From the NCBI GenBank assembly GCA_006384855.1, contig VCJN01002931.1, forward strand, positions 35,640 through 99,639: a stretch of DNA of 64,000 nt. Direction: 5' to 3'. A program made the translations under genes and the position numbers. This DNA is from Tetraselmis striata. Lineage: Eukaryota > Chlorophyta > Chlorodendrophyceae > Chlorodendrales > Chlorodendraceae. Each line of letters begins with the position of its first letter. Position 1 is the stretch's first letter. The notes below the pieces were generated by a model that was not told the DNA's origin, did no database searches, and saw nothing but the letters and a program-made list of their open reading frames with translations. Shown here piece by piece: positions 1-10,499 of this stretch.

Positions 1-1690
1 GCATTGGTACCGCGCAGTTTACTGTCGCCGTGCTGCGTCTTGGCTCACCTATCGCCATCGATGAAAATATCTCGCAGGTTGAGACGATGATCGCCCCGCC
101 GCGCCCGTTTGCGGCGGTCCGCCGGCCTCGGCCGCGATCCGCCGCTGCTGCCGCCATCTCCCCCGCCGGAGCTCTTGCGGTAGGATCCCCGGGGGGGGGG
201 GGGGGACTAAAGGGAGAAAGCCCCCCCCCCCCCCCCCCCCCCTTCCCGTCCGCGTCTCGTCGCTCCGTGGCCGGCAGACCGGTCATGCACGCTCTCCGCC
301 GCGGCACGCCACGTCGTTCTAGCCGCCCATCCAGGGTCAGTCTAGGCTGGCCGCCAGCTGACTCCTCTCGCTGCATGGCTGCGATTCCCTTAGGGCACTC
401 CAACTCTTGTCTCCCGGCCCGTGAGTCGCCGCTAGGCCCGGCCTCTCCGCCCCCGAATGCCACCCCGCCTTTGAGTGCCGGGCTCCCGTCTACTACTCGC
501 CCTCGCTGCCCTCGCCCGTTCTCAAGGGATGGCTGAGGGTTTCCCGGGTGTTCCGAACGGGCCGGCCGTATAGGGCGCCGCCCGACTACTCCGTTGTACT
601 AGGCCGGGATTCGAGTGATGCACGGGTGGGGGGTGGTGGTGGTGGGGGGGGGGGGGGGGGGGGGGGTAACGCTAGATCTTCTTTAGGTTGGTCGCGGGTC
701 GTACCGAGGTACGAGAACATATTTTTGTTTCGAACACCCCTCGTGGGTAGGCTCCCCCCGTCAGAGTCGTACACATCCTCTTGCCCACCCGTAGGCAGAT
801 CCAGGAGAGGCCGACTAATAAAGTCAAGATCGTACGCGGATTAATTTTAGCAAGCCCCCCGGACACATCCGCTGCCCGGCGGCGCCAGCATGCGCTATCG
901 GGACTACGAGTATTATTTGAAAAGCCCCTCGTAGGGCTCCCGGTTGTCGCAAGCTCCGAGGACCCGCCACATCTGGCCACCCCGCTCCGTCACCTGTCGC
1001 ACCTAGCCGGGCACGGGTCTTAGGGGTTACTGGCGCCCACCGCGTGGAGGTGAAGACGGTGCCGCTAGGCCTGCCGCATCCATGATCCTCCACTCTTGGC
1101 GGGCCGCTGGCTGGCGGCGGGCGCCATGTACCAAGGTACCAAATGAAACGGCGTGCCAAGTCGCTTATTCCGCACAGAGTTCAATCGTACGAGCTCCGCG
1201 GCCCGTAAGATGATGACAATAGTACATTCGCAAATACTTATGCTAACTTCCGGGCGTGGCAATTCCCGACGACTTGCCACGCCCGATAGTTAGCACCCGT
1301 CATATAGTGTCGTAGCTCGCCGGGCCCCCATACTCTAGCACCCCTGCCCGTCGCTGCCGTCATGGCGCCGGCCGGCAAGGACAGCAAAGCATAGCGAGGT
1401 TCTCAGTCTGACGCCCGCCACGGCGGTCATATGTGGGCGGTATATCGTTGGCCCCGCGCTCGATCGAGCTGGATTGTGCGCGGTCAAAAAGGCCGGTAGA
1501 TATGTACACGCTGTGTCTAGCGGTTTGCGGCAGTAGTCCGACTAACGTCGCATGCACAACGCTTAGGGTCGAGGATTGAAGGGGCGCATCAAGGATGGCG
1601 GGTTGTGTGGGAGCCTATTCTGTCCGGCATGGCTGAGCCGCATGTATTGGTACTAGCGGCGGAGACGGTACCGGTAGGGGGCTGCTGCCG
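1..1690. other. GC-rich stretch, no recognisable gene
   Basis: Open frames exist on both strands, but none shows a known motif or convincing codon bias. The stretch contains a G run at 191-205, a C run at 221-242 and a G run at 644-666. These homopolymers create the poly-Pro and poly-Gly stretches seen in the open frames. I see no splice-consistent exons. Confidence 0.5.
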
Positions 1691-1750
1691 ATTTGATATA
1701 TATACCAGGCAACCAACCCGCGCCTATATATGGAATGCCGGGGCTCAGCT

Positions 1751-2242
1751 GTGACAATTATACGAGTACGATATACTACGAGTTAGTACCTGTGTGTACT
1801 AGTACAATGTGTACCTGGGACTACGAGTATATGTACTGTATAATGCTGCCGTGTGGTAAGCGTTGTGAAGCGTTGTGCTTCGGAGCCGGATTGATACCGC
1901 CTCAATTGTTACAAGGCGCCAGCATCTTGATGTAAGGTACACCAGTTCGAACCCCGCTGATGTCGAGAATTGAATTCTCGCAGGGGGGGGCGGAATGTAG
2001 TGTGACAATTATACGAGTACGATATACTACGAGTTAGTACCTGTGTGTACTAGTACAATGTGTACCTGGGACTACGAGTATATGTACTGTATAATGCTGC
2101 CGTGTGGTAAGCGTTGTGCTTCGGAGCCGGATTGATACCGCCTCAATTGTTACAAGGCGCCAGCATCCTGATGTAAGGTTCACCAGTTCGAATCCCGCTG
2201 ATGTCGAGAATTGAATTCTCGCAGGGGGGGGCGGAATGTAGT
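1751..2242 (+). repeat. Two tandem copies of a 241-251 bp repeat with a tRNA-like B box
   Basis: Copy 1 covers 1751-2001 and copy 2 covers 2002-2242. They are nearly identical; copy 1 carries a short internal duplication near 1860. A third, partial copy starts at 2243 and becomes the left arm of the inverted-repeat element that follows. Each full unit holds TGGTAAGCG (A-box-like) and, about 90 bp later, a match to the B-box consensus GGTTCGAANCC (AGTTCGAATCC in copy 2). This hints at a tRNA-derived (SINE-like) origin, but no cloverleaf folds convincingly. Confidence 0.6.
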
Positions 2243-2437
2243 GTGACAATTATACGAGTACGATATACTACGAGTTAGTACCTGTGTGTACTAGTACAAT
2301 GTGTACCTGGGACTACGAGTATATGTACTGTATAATGCTGCCGTGTGGTAAGCGTTGTGTTAACCAATATTGTTGTATTTTCAAACACAGTAGCCTCTCG
2401 CCTTTGCACCACCACTGCACACCCACCTTTGTTTGTT
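2241..2437 (+). repeat. Left inverted-repeat arm
   Basis: It begins GTGTGACAATTATA and pairs with the right arm at 3050-3245. It also encodes the last ~54 residues of the minus-strand ORF inside the element. Confidence 0.8.
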
Positions 2438-2946
2438 TGTTTGCCAGGTTCGACAGTGATTCTATCAGGGAAACGAGGACCATTATCAGCAGGCGGGTCG
2501 AACGCTACTTGAGGTCCAACAAACGGTATCAGATTATCGTTCACCAGCTGCTCAGCACGGTATGGCCAACGAGCATCAGTCTTCAGCTCATAAAAATTCA
2601 CTCGAGCCTCGTACAGAAAGCAGTCGGTTCCATCGATAGTCACACAGTCGAACAGATTCAGGTCAGCCGGATTCATCGTGATTCCGGTTTCAGTTTGCAG
2701 CATACGTACTGCGAGTTCGCGGACTGACAGGTCGATAAGTGTCGAGGCTCCACAGGGCAGAAAAGCAGTGTTATTATGATTCGGTTCAATAGTCATCACA
2801 ACATCTCGCTCAGCGCCAACCCCCTTGCCTGAAGTAACAATCACAGTCGCTGTGACACCGCAGTCGAAGGGCAGCTTAGTGTCTGCGTCCCGCTCTCGAG
2901 CCGCCAGTTGTGCGCGCGAAAACTTGCGCCTCATCACGTCACTCAT
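2275..2946 (-). CDS. Nudix-fold-like protein inside the inverted-repeat element
   Basis: The frame is open upstream; the first ATG fitting the conserved part is at 2946-2944, giving 223 residues. Residues 30-60 alternate hydrophobically like a beta strand. They are followed by AFLPCGAS and, at about 66-89, a Nudix-box-like stretch ending RMLQTETGI. Compared with the canonical box (GX5EX7REUXEEXGU) it has one extra residue, Asp for the first Glu, Met for the Glu of RE, and only one Glu of the EE pair. Metal-dependent hydrolysis of nucleoside diphosphate derivatives is therefore doubtful. Residues from about 170 onward are encoded by the left inverted arm, so the native C-terminus may have been lost or replaced. 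It is not close to any family I can name. The fold assignment is inference from pattern. Confidence 0.5.
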   Translation of the reverse strand: MSDVMRRKFSRAQLAARERDADTKLPFDCGVTATVIVTSGKGVGAERDVVMTIEPNHNNTAFLPCGASTLIDLSVRELAVRMLQTETGITMNPADLNLFDCVTIDGTDCFLYEARVNFYELKTDARWPYRAEQLVNDNLIPFVGPQVAFDPPADNGPRFPDRITVEPGKQTNKGGCAVVVQRREATVFENTTILVNTTLTTRQHYTVHILVVPGTHCTSTHRY

Positions 2947-3049
2947 TATACAACAAACGAGGAGTACTTGCAGTGGAAGACTTGAAGATTCTGGAGCTAA
3001 CACTCGCTCCGAAACCAGTGCGACAGTCTCACAGGATAGAGACTCAAAG

Positions 3050-3245
3050 ACAAACAAAGGTGGGTGTGCAGTGGTGGTGCAAAGGCGCGAGGCTACTGTG
3101 TTTGAAAATACAACAATATTGGTTAACACAACGCTTACCACACGGCAGCATTATACAGTACATATACTCGTAGTCCCAGGTACACATTGTACTAGTACAC
3201 ACAGGTACTAACTCGTAGTATATCGTACTCGTATAATTGTCACAC
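3050..3245 (-). repeat. Right inverted-repeat arm
   Basis: Reverse complement of 2241-2437, ending TATAATTGTCACAC. I see no obvious target-site duplication outside the two arms. Confidence 0.8.
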
Positions 3246-3976
3246 AGCCGTAGGTGCCAAGGTTACGTGGCACGCCGTTTGCGCGGTATGAAACCAGCCG
3301 GGACCCGCCAAAATTATATGACGGGCCAAAGATAACCACCGCGTATAGTACGACTCTTAATCATCTCAAATGATGTATGTGTACCGCCGTAATGTGATAC
3401 TGTACAATAAATTTCAGCGAGTCCCTAAATACTGGCAGTAGCCGAGGTGATGACGTTGTGCTACTACTAGTCGCGGGTACTCGCTGTGAGTACTTTAGGT
3501 ATAGACCAGATACGATATTGGACCGCCCAGTATTAGACGGCGCCCGATAGGATGGTATGATGTACCCGTTAAAACCATGATTAGACGGGCGGTGCCGTGA
3601 CGGGTGCTGCTGCACCATTCACTCAGACTGAGTTGCTCTTATGCCTTAGAGCATGCCCTCTCTAACTAACCCCACGATAGGAATCACATAATGTACTCAC
3701 AGCTTAGGCTGCCGGCCATCCTTTTGTATGTCTGTAAGCTTTAGGCGAGAGGGTTTATCGTAGGTCGGGGAAAGGTTTGCAGCAAAGGAATATATTGTAC
3801 TGGGGTGTACATGACTTTATATAAATATCGGCTTGGCAGTCAGTTGCATGCAAGCATTAGGTTTGGATATGCAATCTAGGCTTGAAGTCATCATGTAGTC
3901 ATTTGGGCGTAATAGCTGACGAGGGCATGACGTGTAACGACATGTACGCGGGGTACGCGTATGGGCGGATGAGCAG
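3246..3976. other. Intergenic, no gene seen
   Basis: No supported coding frame. The segment 3615-3735 is a diverged copy of 19185-19285, described separately. An 18 bp inverted match lies at 3911-3928 against 4024-4041, just inside the following LTR. Confidence 0.5.
3615..3735 (+). repeat. Dispersed repeat W, copy 1
   Basis: Matches 19185-19285 in the same order. Shared blocks include CTCAGA(C/T)TGAGTTG(C/T)TCTTA near the start and CGGCCATCCT near the end. No coding content. The family is unknown. Confidence 0.5.
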
Positions 3977-4920
3977 TGTGAGGAGATCATGATAGGATTA
4001 TACCCTAGATCTCGACCTCACGAAATGCCCTCGTCAGCTATTCTGCCAAATCTCATTTGCATTGCTGACTAGATCACCAAACATGCTTGATAGCGCCGGT
4101 GTGGCACCCCGCCGACGCTGAGTAAATAAGTGAGTATACACCGTAGCGCAGACCACCTTGTAAACAATTCTCACTTTCACCACCACCGACTCAAGAGCCG
4201 ACCATCTTCCCACATTTGGTGCTTCTACCTACTTCGATAACGGAACTCTCTCGCTGCCCAGCATCTCACCGACGACCACACTTCACTTGCTCGTGACATG
4301 AACGATATCTTCCGCACGTATCACTTGCTTTTACTATGTCGTCGACAGACCTTGTCAATTACCGCTGCTGACGGGCGGGAGTGCTGCCCGATCTGCTGCG
4401 CGATCCTTTTTCAAAACACAAACTCGTCACTTACAAACCATACCATACCGCCGGAACTCACAACTCGACTAGTGTAGGCTTGTATGCAACCTCCCTATTC
4501 GTAGTACTCGTAAATCTCACTACCACGCACGCTCGCGAATTCATACACCCGCTTATTGTTGAGCTACTCGCAGTGAAGTTGTCACTCACGACACGTGTCG
4601 ACTCGTCACTTTTGACAAAAATTTGGCCTACTTAAGTTGTCTCAGACTTGGCTCAAAAGTTGTAGGACCAACGAGCAACCACCAAACCAGCTAACACCTA
4701 TCATGGAGCAGTGTAGCACCAATGCTCACAATACTGCGTGTCGCAACGTAATTTACTTCACAGTCGGATTTTTGATTACGAGCACCAGCAATCGCTGATA
4801 AAACTCGCTATGACTGTGCTTTGGTACGAAAAGGCTCTCAAACCTTTTGTTCTTAACGTTTGCCGACTTAACACTTGCACATCACACTATGGTTTTCACA
4901 CTAGCACATCACATTGGAGA
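3977..4920 (+). mobile_element. LTR-retrotransposon fossil 1: LTR plus 5' leader
   Basis: The LTR spans 3977-4214 and begins TGTGAGGAGATCAT and ends CCCACA. It is followed by TTTGGTGCTTC, the position where a primer-binding site is expected. About 700 bp of leader follows, homologous to the leader of fossil 3 (17000-17710, opposite strand). The element is broken and only its 5' part is present here. It is more diverged than fossil 3. Confidence 0.65.
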
Positions 4921-6320
4921 AAAGCGCAAATTACATAGCGTAAACGGCACAGGCCACTATACATCACTATTGACTCACTGAAAATGGGACAATTTACTAG
5001 CTCGCGCGCCAAACAATGTACTACAGACATATATACACAGCGCAAAGTACTGTACTCTCGCTGTCGCCGCCGCCATCCCTTATCCCGCCCACTCGAGTGG
5101 GGGGGGGGCTGCGCAGTACTACTACCTTTCCACCACCGAAAAGGCCGCCCCAGAACCCAAACCGGCCCGTGGCCAACAGCCGTTCATAGGAAAGAATCCC
5201 ACGCGACACTGGCCTGCGTGGTCTTAACTTTCATAAAATGGCAGAGACGCCCGGATCCGAGACAGGAATGGACTCCGCCTACCTTCGGTGTAGGTCTGCA
5301 CGGCTGGTGAGTAGGGATGCTGCCGCCTCTTACGTGCTTGCGTCCCTATGTCTTACCTGCCCTACTTCCTATCGAGAGTTGCAGCTCGCGCCCTTACTTA
5401 CCGCCGTGCAGGCTGGGGCATGCCCCATCCCGCTGGAGGTGCCTAGCACAGCCCCGCCCCCCCCTTCCGCACGCGACAACCCTCACCAGAGTCCGCCAGC
5501 CGGCCCGCCCGACCCTCTCGGCCAAGGGCTGTGTCTGCTCGACCTGCTCCCACCCGACGCTCCCGTCGCGTGGCGTCCCTGGCCGCTTGTAGGGTCCCTA
5601 GCAAAGCCGACACGCACTCAGTGGCGGGTCAAGGTCAAGGCCCGCCAACGGCAGAAAGGTTGCCGAGCAGCTGGGTTGCAGCTGGCGATGGAGCCGAGGG
5701 CTGGCCTACGCCTGGCGATAGCAACGCTGGTGAGAGCGGCGGGCAGGTAGCCGGCGCGTCGGCAGTCGCACCCTCATGACATGCGCCCGCACTAGGCGGG
5801 GGTGAGGGCGTACCGGATACCACAGGCTCGGAGGTTATAGGCGAGACATCCATGCGCACGGTAAGACCTGTCGAATACACGGGATGTGGGGGGGGAGGGG
5901 CATGGTTGTTCATGAATTAACACTCTTCCATTCTAACTGCCCCGCCACAGGTTCCAACAAAGGACGACGCAGGACCCAGTACCTCTAGGGCTGCGCAAAG
6001 TATTTTTTGCGCCCGTGGCAGTGCGCCCCACCTTCCCCAACCACCCCGCGCGCTGCTATTGGGTAGTCTCGAATGCGTTCTGTCCTCCTTCGGAACGGAA
6101 TGGCGGAAACCAAACACAAATATCGTCGTGTCAACCTTGTGCGACAGGTACCATACCCGACCAGGCAGGCCCGAGTACCTCTAGGGCCGCAACATGTGGA
6201 CTGCCGAATGTGGCAGTACGCCCCCCCCCCCCCCCGCCTATACTTATTATGTCTCTGTTTAGTCTCGCGTAGAGTGGTAATTGCTTCTTGTCTCGGCCGG
6301 CGAATTAGTTTGCGCGTGAA
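4921..6320. other. GC-rich region, coding status unclear
   Basis: An open frame of 170 codons (5238-5750, +) and overlapping frames on both strands are rich in Ala, Pro and Arg, as expected from base composition alone. Near 5970-6005 and 6170-6222, short blocks recur (ACCTCTAGGGC and GTGGCAGT followed by CGCCCC). This may be upstream sequence of the Ulp1-like gene, but I could not place exons. Confidence 0.35.
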
Positions 6321-6438
6321 ACTGAGACAAAACATTGCCGCGTAGGCAGTCAACCCCATCGACCGAGACCCGGCAAAAGGCAAAGGACCAGCTAACCCAC
6401 TACCAGATAACCCACAGCTGGAGAAAGGCAAGGCCAAA

Positions 6439-7160
6439 ATGCTGTCGCCTATTCCCGAGGAATTTCAGAGCGCATTTCCGCCAAAGACTGATGACGAGGT
6501 AGAAAACTATTAGCTCACAGAGCGCGCCAGCATGAGAGTTCATACAAGAAAACTGGAGCACCATAAGTACGTCCAACTTGCCATTCAAGAGCGGCAAGAA
6601 GCAGGGGAACGCAGAGGTTACCTCAAGGACTACATGGCAACCGCAAACGCGGGGAAACAACTTGCTGAGGAAGCAGAGGCGGAGTACTCGTGCCTCGTGA
6701 GCATCGGGGCTCGGCTGATGCAGGTTACCACTTCCCCTGTCTTGCCCACCTATGGTCCCAACCTGATGGTCTCCAATAGGGCCCTCGTAGGTAAGACTTG
6801 CATGGACTGCTGCGTACTAAAGACCCCCCTTCTCCGGTTTACCAGAAACGGCTACACCCTTCGTGGGCAGTCGAGGACAGCGTGGAACCCTCTGTACAAC
6901 AACCGGCTGTGGGTGTAGCCGGACCTGGGCCTGAGAACGTTCGCATGAGCCGCGTGGCTCGCAATCGACTGTGACCAACTCTTCCGCATGCAGTGCGTCT
7001 GTTTCTCAAAACTCGCTGTACGACGCCACACAACCCGAATATCACGCTAGTTCGGACGGGGGGGGGGGGGGGGGGGGTTCGGAAGAGGACGAGCCGGCTC
7101 CGCCACCGGCAGCTGCGTCCCCGGCTATCGAGATTCTCGAGTCACCCACGCCTGAGGTAT
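6439..7160 (+). pseudogene. 5' exons of the Ulp1-like transposon gene
   Basis: The segment 6439-6720 reads as a charged, helical protein (for example ERQEAGERRGYLKDY) broken by one in-frame TAG at 6511. A GT follows CTGATGCAG at about 6723. A second coding-like segment, 6971-7155, contains a 20 nt G run translated as poly-Gly, then an acidic, Pro/Ala-rich linker. A GT near 7156 could be a donor to the protease exon. Joins are inferred and the length of the G run determines the frame. Confidence 0.4.
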
Positions 7161-7277
7161 TGCCTTGCTTTGGCCCTCCTGTAGCCGTGCGCCTTAATCT
7201 TCTTTTATTTCTTGGTTGCAAGTACTTAGTCGGCCCCCCTGTGTTGTCATCTTGGCGGACCACCTCTGCAAGTTAAT

Positions 7278-8101
7278 CCTCGTCTACACCGCGGCTGGGA
7301 CCCCAATTACGAGAACTTCGACGAGTGGTTCTCGGTATGGCCCGAGCCTGAGTTGTTGTACGGCGAGGACTACGGCAACTTGCACCATGCGATGCGCAAG
7401 TGGCTCCGAGATTGGGAGTTCGATAAATTTGACATCGAGTATCAGTACGCGTTCCTTGAGGGTTTCCTACGCTTATGCGCGTCGCCGCCTGGCGTGGAGT
7501 TTCGTTTCTGTCGTGCGAGCATGGACTACTCAGGGCGAGGATTTCCGAATTTTGTGGCTAGGCATGAGTCGTCATGTGGCCGCCGAGACCCGGCTCCCGA
7601 TGGCGTACTTGTTTTTTGGTTCCACATAATGTATCCCTGGGGTTCGAGGTCCTGGGATCGGCCACAGCCGTGGCCGTTCCCCAAGTCCACTGAAGCGAGC
7701 GGGCACTTCGCCATCGCGGTATGGACAACTCGTGACGGACGTCAAGTTGCGCCTGTTTTCCTATATGACAGCTACTATCCTGTCCCATCGGGTGGTGTAC
7801 ATGCCGACCAGCGTCAATACGTTGGTCTCGAGAATGCCTTGTGGGAGATTCTGCGCACCACAGACATGGCACGCACGGATGCCTACTGTCCTTCGTGATT
7901 GTGTCAGCCAACAGGATGGTCAATATGCAAACTCGTGCTGCATGCGCGCTGGTCTGGGAGGCCGCGCGTTCGCTTTCGTTGTGTGCCGAGAGTTATGGCG
8001 CGGCCGCGTTGCCCGGGCCTTCGATAGGCCGCCGCCGCTTCGTGTCGAGACCCCAGATTTGCGGCCATTCGCGTTGGTGTGGATGCCTTGGTTCATGGTG
8101 A
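7278..8101 (+). pseudogene. Ulp1-like (C48 family) cysteine protease, transposon-associated
   Basis: The frame from about 7280 contains GHFAIAVW (candidate catalytic His, codon 7704) and, 21 residues later, FLYDSYY (Asp, codon 7767). This is the spacing and context of the His-Asp pair of Ulp1/SENP and adenain-type proteases. After a one-base frame change near 7870-7890, the sequence continues with QQDGQYANSCC: a Gln and Cys (codons 7936 or 7939), the remaining two positions of the His-Asp-Gln-Cys set. In the C48 family these enzymes cut SUMO or similar substrates; in transposons their role is unknown. The frame change could be a real mutation or an assembly error. The context next to a MULE transposase supports a transposon gene rather than a host SUMO protease. 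Confidence 0.6.
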
Positions 8102-8339
8102 CTGGTCTCCATGAACCAAGCCCCTTCGAGGGCCCGCTGAGGAGGGGGAAGATGAGTTTTTCTTCGTTGCTTCATCGACGGCGTTCCGTAGGACCTCTTC
8201 CCGCCGGGAGTGGGCATGTCGTGGTGGGGCGCTGAGCGAATCTCCCGGAGCCTGGACTTGGCTCGCACAAAGTCAGGGTCCTTGGCGGTGGGCATATGTG
8301 GTGCCGAAACGAGACAACCCTCATGCCATGCAGATGCTT

Positions 8340-9250
8340 CAGAACGCCCCCCCCCAAACAACGTCACGTGGAATAACATCACGTGGTCCCAAGCCGTGGA
8401 CGCCGTTGATATTTGCTGAAGATCGGCCACACGCTCTGTGACAAGCGTGGTAACTGACGGTGTCGCCGGGGGAATGGGCGCCGGGGGCTGACGCGGGTTG
8501 ACGCGCAGTCGCGACAAGGCCCGAACGACCTGCGCCTCGTCCTCGCCCTGAAGCCCTGCCTCGTCCACGCCTCCCAGCACCCCCTCGTCCCCGGCCACGC
8601 GTGCGCCCTGCGCCGTCTGATGGTTGGACCTGCAAAGCTGGAACGCCGTGCGCGGCTCGGTGCGGCGGGTTCTGGCCCGCCATGCCTAAGACGCCATGCT
8701 CGAAACGCAGGCGAACATCCGTATCGTGAAATGCACGCCAGAGATAAAGTGGCTACACTGCCGGTACCTTCTGAACTCGTCGCAGTCGCACGAAACCCCA
8801 TTGTCGCCCGAGGAAACGCACTTCAGTCGACAACAAACTCTGCGGACGGCTTGCAAGGAGCGACAAGCTTGGGGCAGCAATCCTCGCCTACTGTTGGTAT
8901 ACGCGACTATGCGCGCCATGGTGATTTGGTCCTCTGAGTGGCAGTCGGCGTTTACGAACAACTCGCCGTCATGCCCCATGTAGAGCTTTAGTCCACGTCT
9001 ATCGGGATTTTCAGAAGTCGTTAGCGCCATGAATGAAGTGCGAGAATTCCTGCTGCAATCCGGAGTTACAATCCTCGTACAACTTTGTGTGTTGTGCGCG
9101 TTGATGCTTGCATAGATCGGGGAAGCCCTCCTCGAGCAAGGTTTCAGTCGGCCGACGCGTTTGCCAAACTGTTTGTCGCATTTGCTTGCGCGGTGCCAGC
9201 TCTCCTGCGAGTTGGTAGACGCAAGAACACCTGCTACACCTGGGGCGCAA
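8340..9250 (-). CDS. MULE transposase C-terminal part with SWIM zinc finger
   Basis: The frame starting near 9030 contains a SWIM motif, CxCx8CxH, with Cys at codons 8790 and 8784 and CSH ending at 8749 (text CDCDEFRRYRQCSH). SWIM fingers are the hallmark C-terminal zinc-binding domain of Mutator-like transposases. Upstream (9250-9031) another frame continues coding-like sequence. Downstream, toward 8340, the frame becomes an Arg/Gly/Ala-rich tail. Exon borders between 9250 and 9030 are unresolved, and the overlap of frames suggests either an intron or a frameshift there. Confidence 0.65.
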
Positions 9251-9465
9251 TTGATCCAGGTTAGGTTACTGCCTTAGTACTCGTTTTCGAGCCAGCACGC
9301 CGCCCGTCTCCCACCAACTCGACGCCACTCCGCTATCAAAACCTCGGCGACGGCTTAAGCTTGCCCGCGTGTACTGCTTTCGTAGATCGTGGTGATAGTC
9401 TCTAGACACAACGACTTGTTGCGTTCGTGAGTGAGGACAGGGTAGCTGCAGTCATCCTCCTTCAA

Positions 9466-9520
9466 CCTACTGCCCCTTTTTTTAATCTTCCGGAAGAGGT
9501 GGTGGTAGCAGGTCACAGCA
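9466..9520 (-). CDS. Short MULE transposase segment after the second catalytic Asp
   Basis: The minus strand reads CYHHLFRKIKKRG, matching the C..H......K pattern that follows the second Asp in MULE transposases. It is separated from the catalytic exon by about 90 bp that starts with a GT donor at 9607. The acceptor is not obvious. Confidence 0.45.
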
Positions 9521-9607
9521 TATGGCGGCGGTTATAACACACGTTCAAGCAAAATCAGCGGTCCGCCCCGATTCCAACTACCATACAAAGAGATAGACGG
9601 GTCTCAC

Positions 9608-10461
9608 CTTGGCCGCGGGGAACATCGTCTTAATTGCCAAAACCACTCCAGAGCCCTTGTCGGAGACAACTGCACTAGGGTCGAGGGCGACGCCAAAAAG
9701 CTCGCGACAGGTTGATGAGAGACCCCGAAAGAGGGTCAGAAAGGCATGCGCAGTCTCAGAGCGAGCGAAGCAAAACGCAATTGGCAAGAACGTGTTGACG
9801 AGTTTCCAGTGGAAGCTGGATTTTCTGATCGTAGTCAGAAGGACCCACTTGTTGAACGACACCTTGTGCGTGCCGTCAGTCATAAGGTGCAAGGGCAGTC
9901 CAGAAAGCAAAGCCATCCGAAGCGTGCTCAAGAGCGCGAGTGAAGAAAACGCCACAGCACTCGACTCCTCATCTACTCCGTCTCGGAGCACAACCAAGTC
10001 AGTTTCTGACACCGTATCCAATGCAGTCCCTGATGGCAATGCCTTTGACTCGGCCCACTCGCGCAGATCGTGAAAAGATGTGAGCTGAAACGCTCCTTTG
10101 CCGAGCTTGATGAGATACGTTTTCCACCGCCGTAGCTGAGTCAGGATCTGGGGCCGCATGCCTTCCAAGGCTCCGGCAGCGCGTATTGTCGAGCGTGGTA
10201 CATGATCCAACGCATTCTTTGGCGACATTCCCCGAAGCAGGAGCGGCTGCAGTATGCCGCGGAGCGACTGCGGTACACCCTCCCCACCACGGATCTCGAC
10301 AAGTGTAGTCGTGTGAACATCGTTGCTGAACTGCAACTCCCACTTGTCGGTTTGCTTGTTGACAACCGCGCACATTCGAGGCGGGCACGCTACATGCTGC
10401 CGGCACTGGTACACATGTAAACAAACAGAGTTCCGTTGGCTCAAGCGCAGGTGATTGCTAC
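9608..10461 (-). CDS. Mutator-like (MULE) transposase, catalytic core exon
   Basis: This exon carries the first two acidic residues of the DDE triad. HLMTDGTHKVS has Asp at codon 9877, and VVSDKGSGVVLAIKTMFP has Asp at codon 9661. Between them lies PIAFCFARSETAHAF, the typical 'P.A......E....' spacer of MULE transposases. The N-terminal end has Cys/His spaced C-x5-C-x2-H-x2-C (CLHVYQCRQHVAC), resembling the WRKY/GCM or FLYWCH-type DNA-binding fingers found in these enzymes. The exon ends at AAG|GTGAGA (9608/9607). It probably begins after GTGCAG at 10462. The protein would act in the nucleus on transposon ends. The identification as MULE is firm. Activity is unlikely given disruptions in flanking exons. 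Confidence 0.8.
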
Positions 10462-10499
10462 CTGCACGCGGAAATTATTTGAGGAGGGGCAGCATACCT

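Larger units (their letters stand above)
2241..3245 (-). mobile_element. Small element with ~197 bp near-perfect inverted terminal repeats
   Basis: The left arm (2241-2437) and right arm (3050-3245) are reverse complements with only about one mismatch. They enclose about 612 bp of unique sequence holding one minus-strand ORF. The outer ~118 bp of each arm is the same sequence as the start of the tandem repeats immediately upstream. No transposase is present. It could be a non-autonomous DNA transposon that captured a gene, a foldback element, or a recent inverted duplication. The near identity of the arms points to a recent origin or to gene conversion. Confidence 0.65.

Noticed and set aside
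30-844. Overlapping open frames on both strands at the left end
   Set aside because: Rich in Pro, Arg and poly-Gly from homopolymers; no motif, no consistent exon borders; explained by GC content.
1751-2242. Possible tRNA genes
   Set aside because: The B box is present but the arms do not pair into a cloverleaf and the A-B spacing is too long.
5238-5750. 170-codon plus-strand ORF
   Set aside because: No domain and competing frames of similar quality on both strands; kept only as an unclear region.
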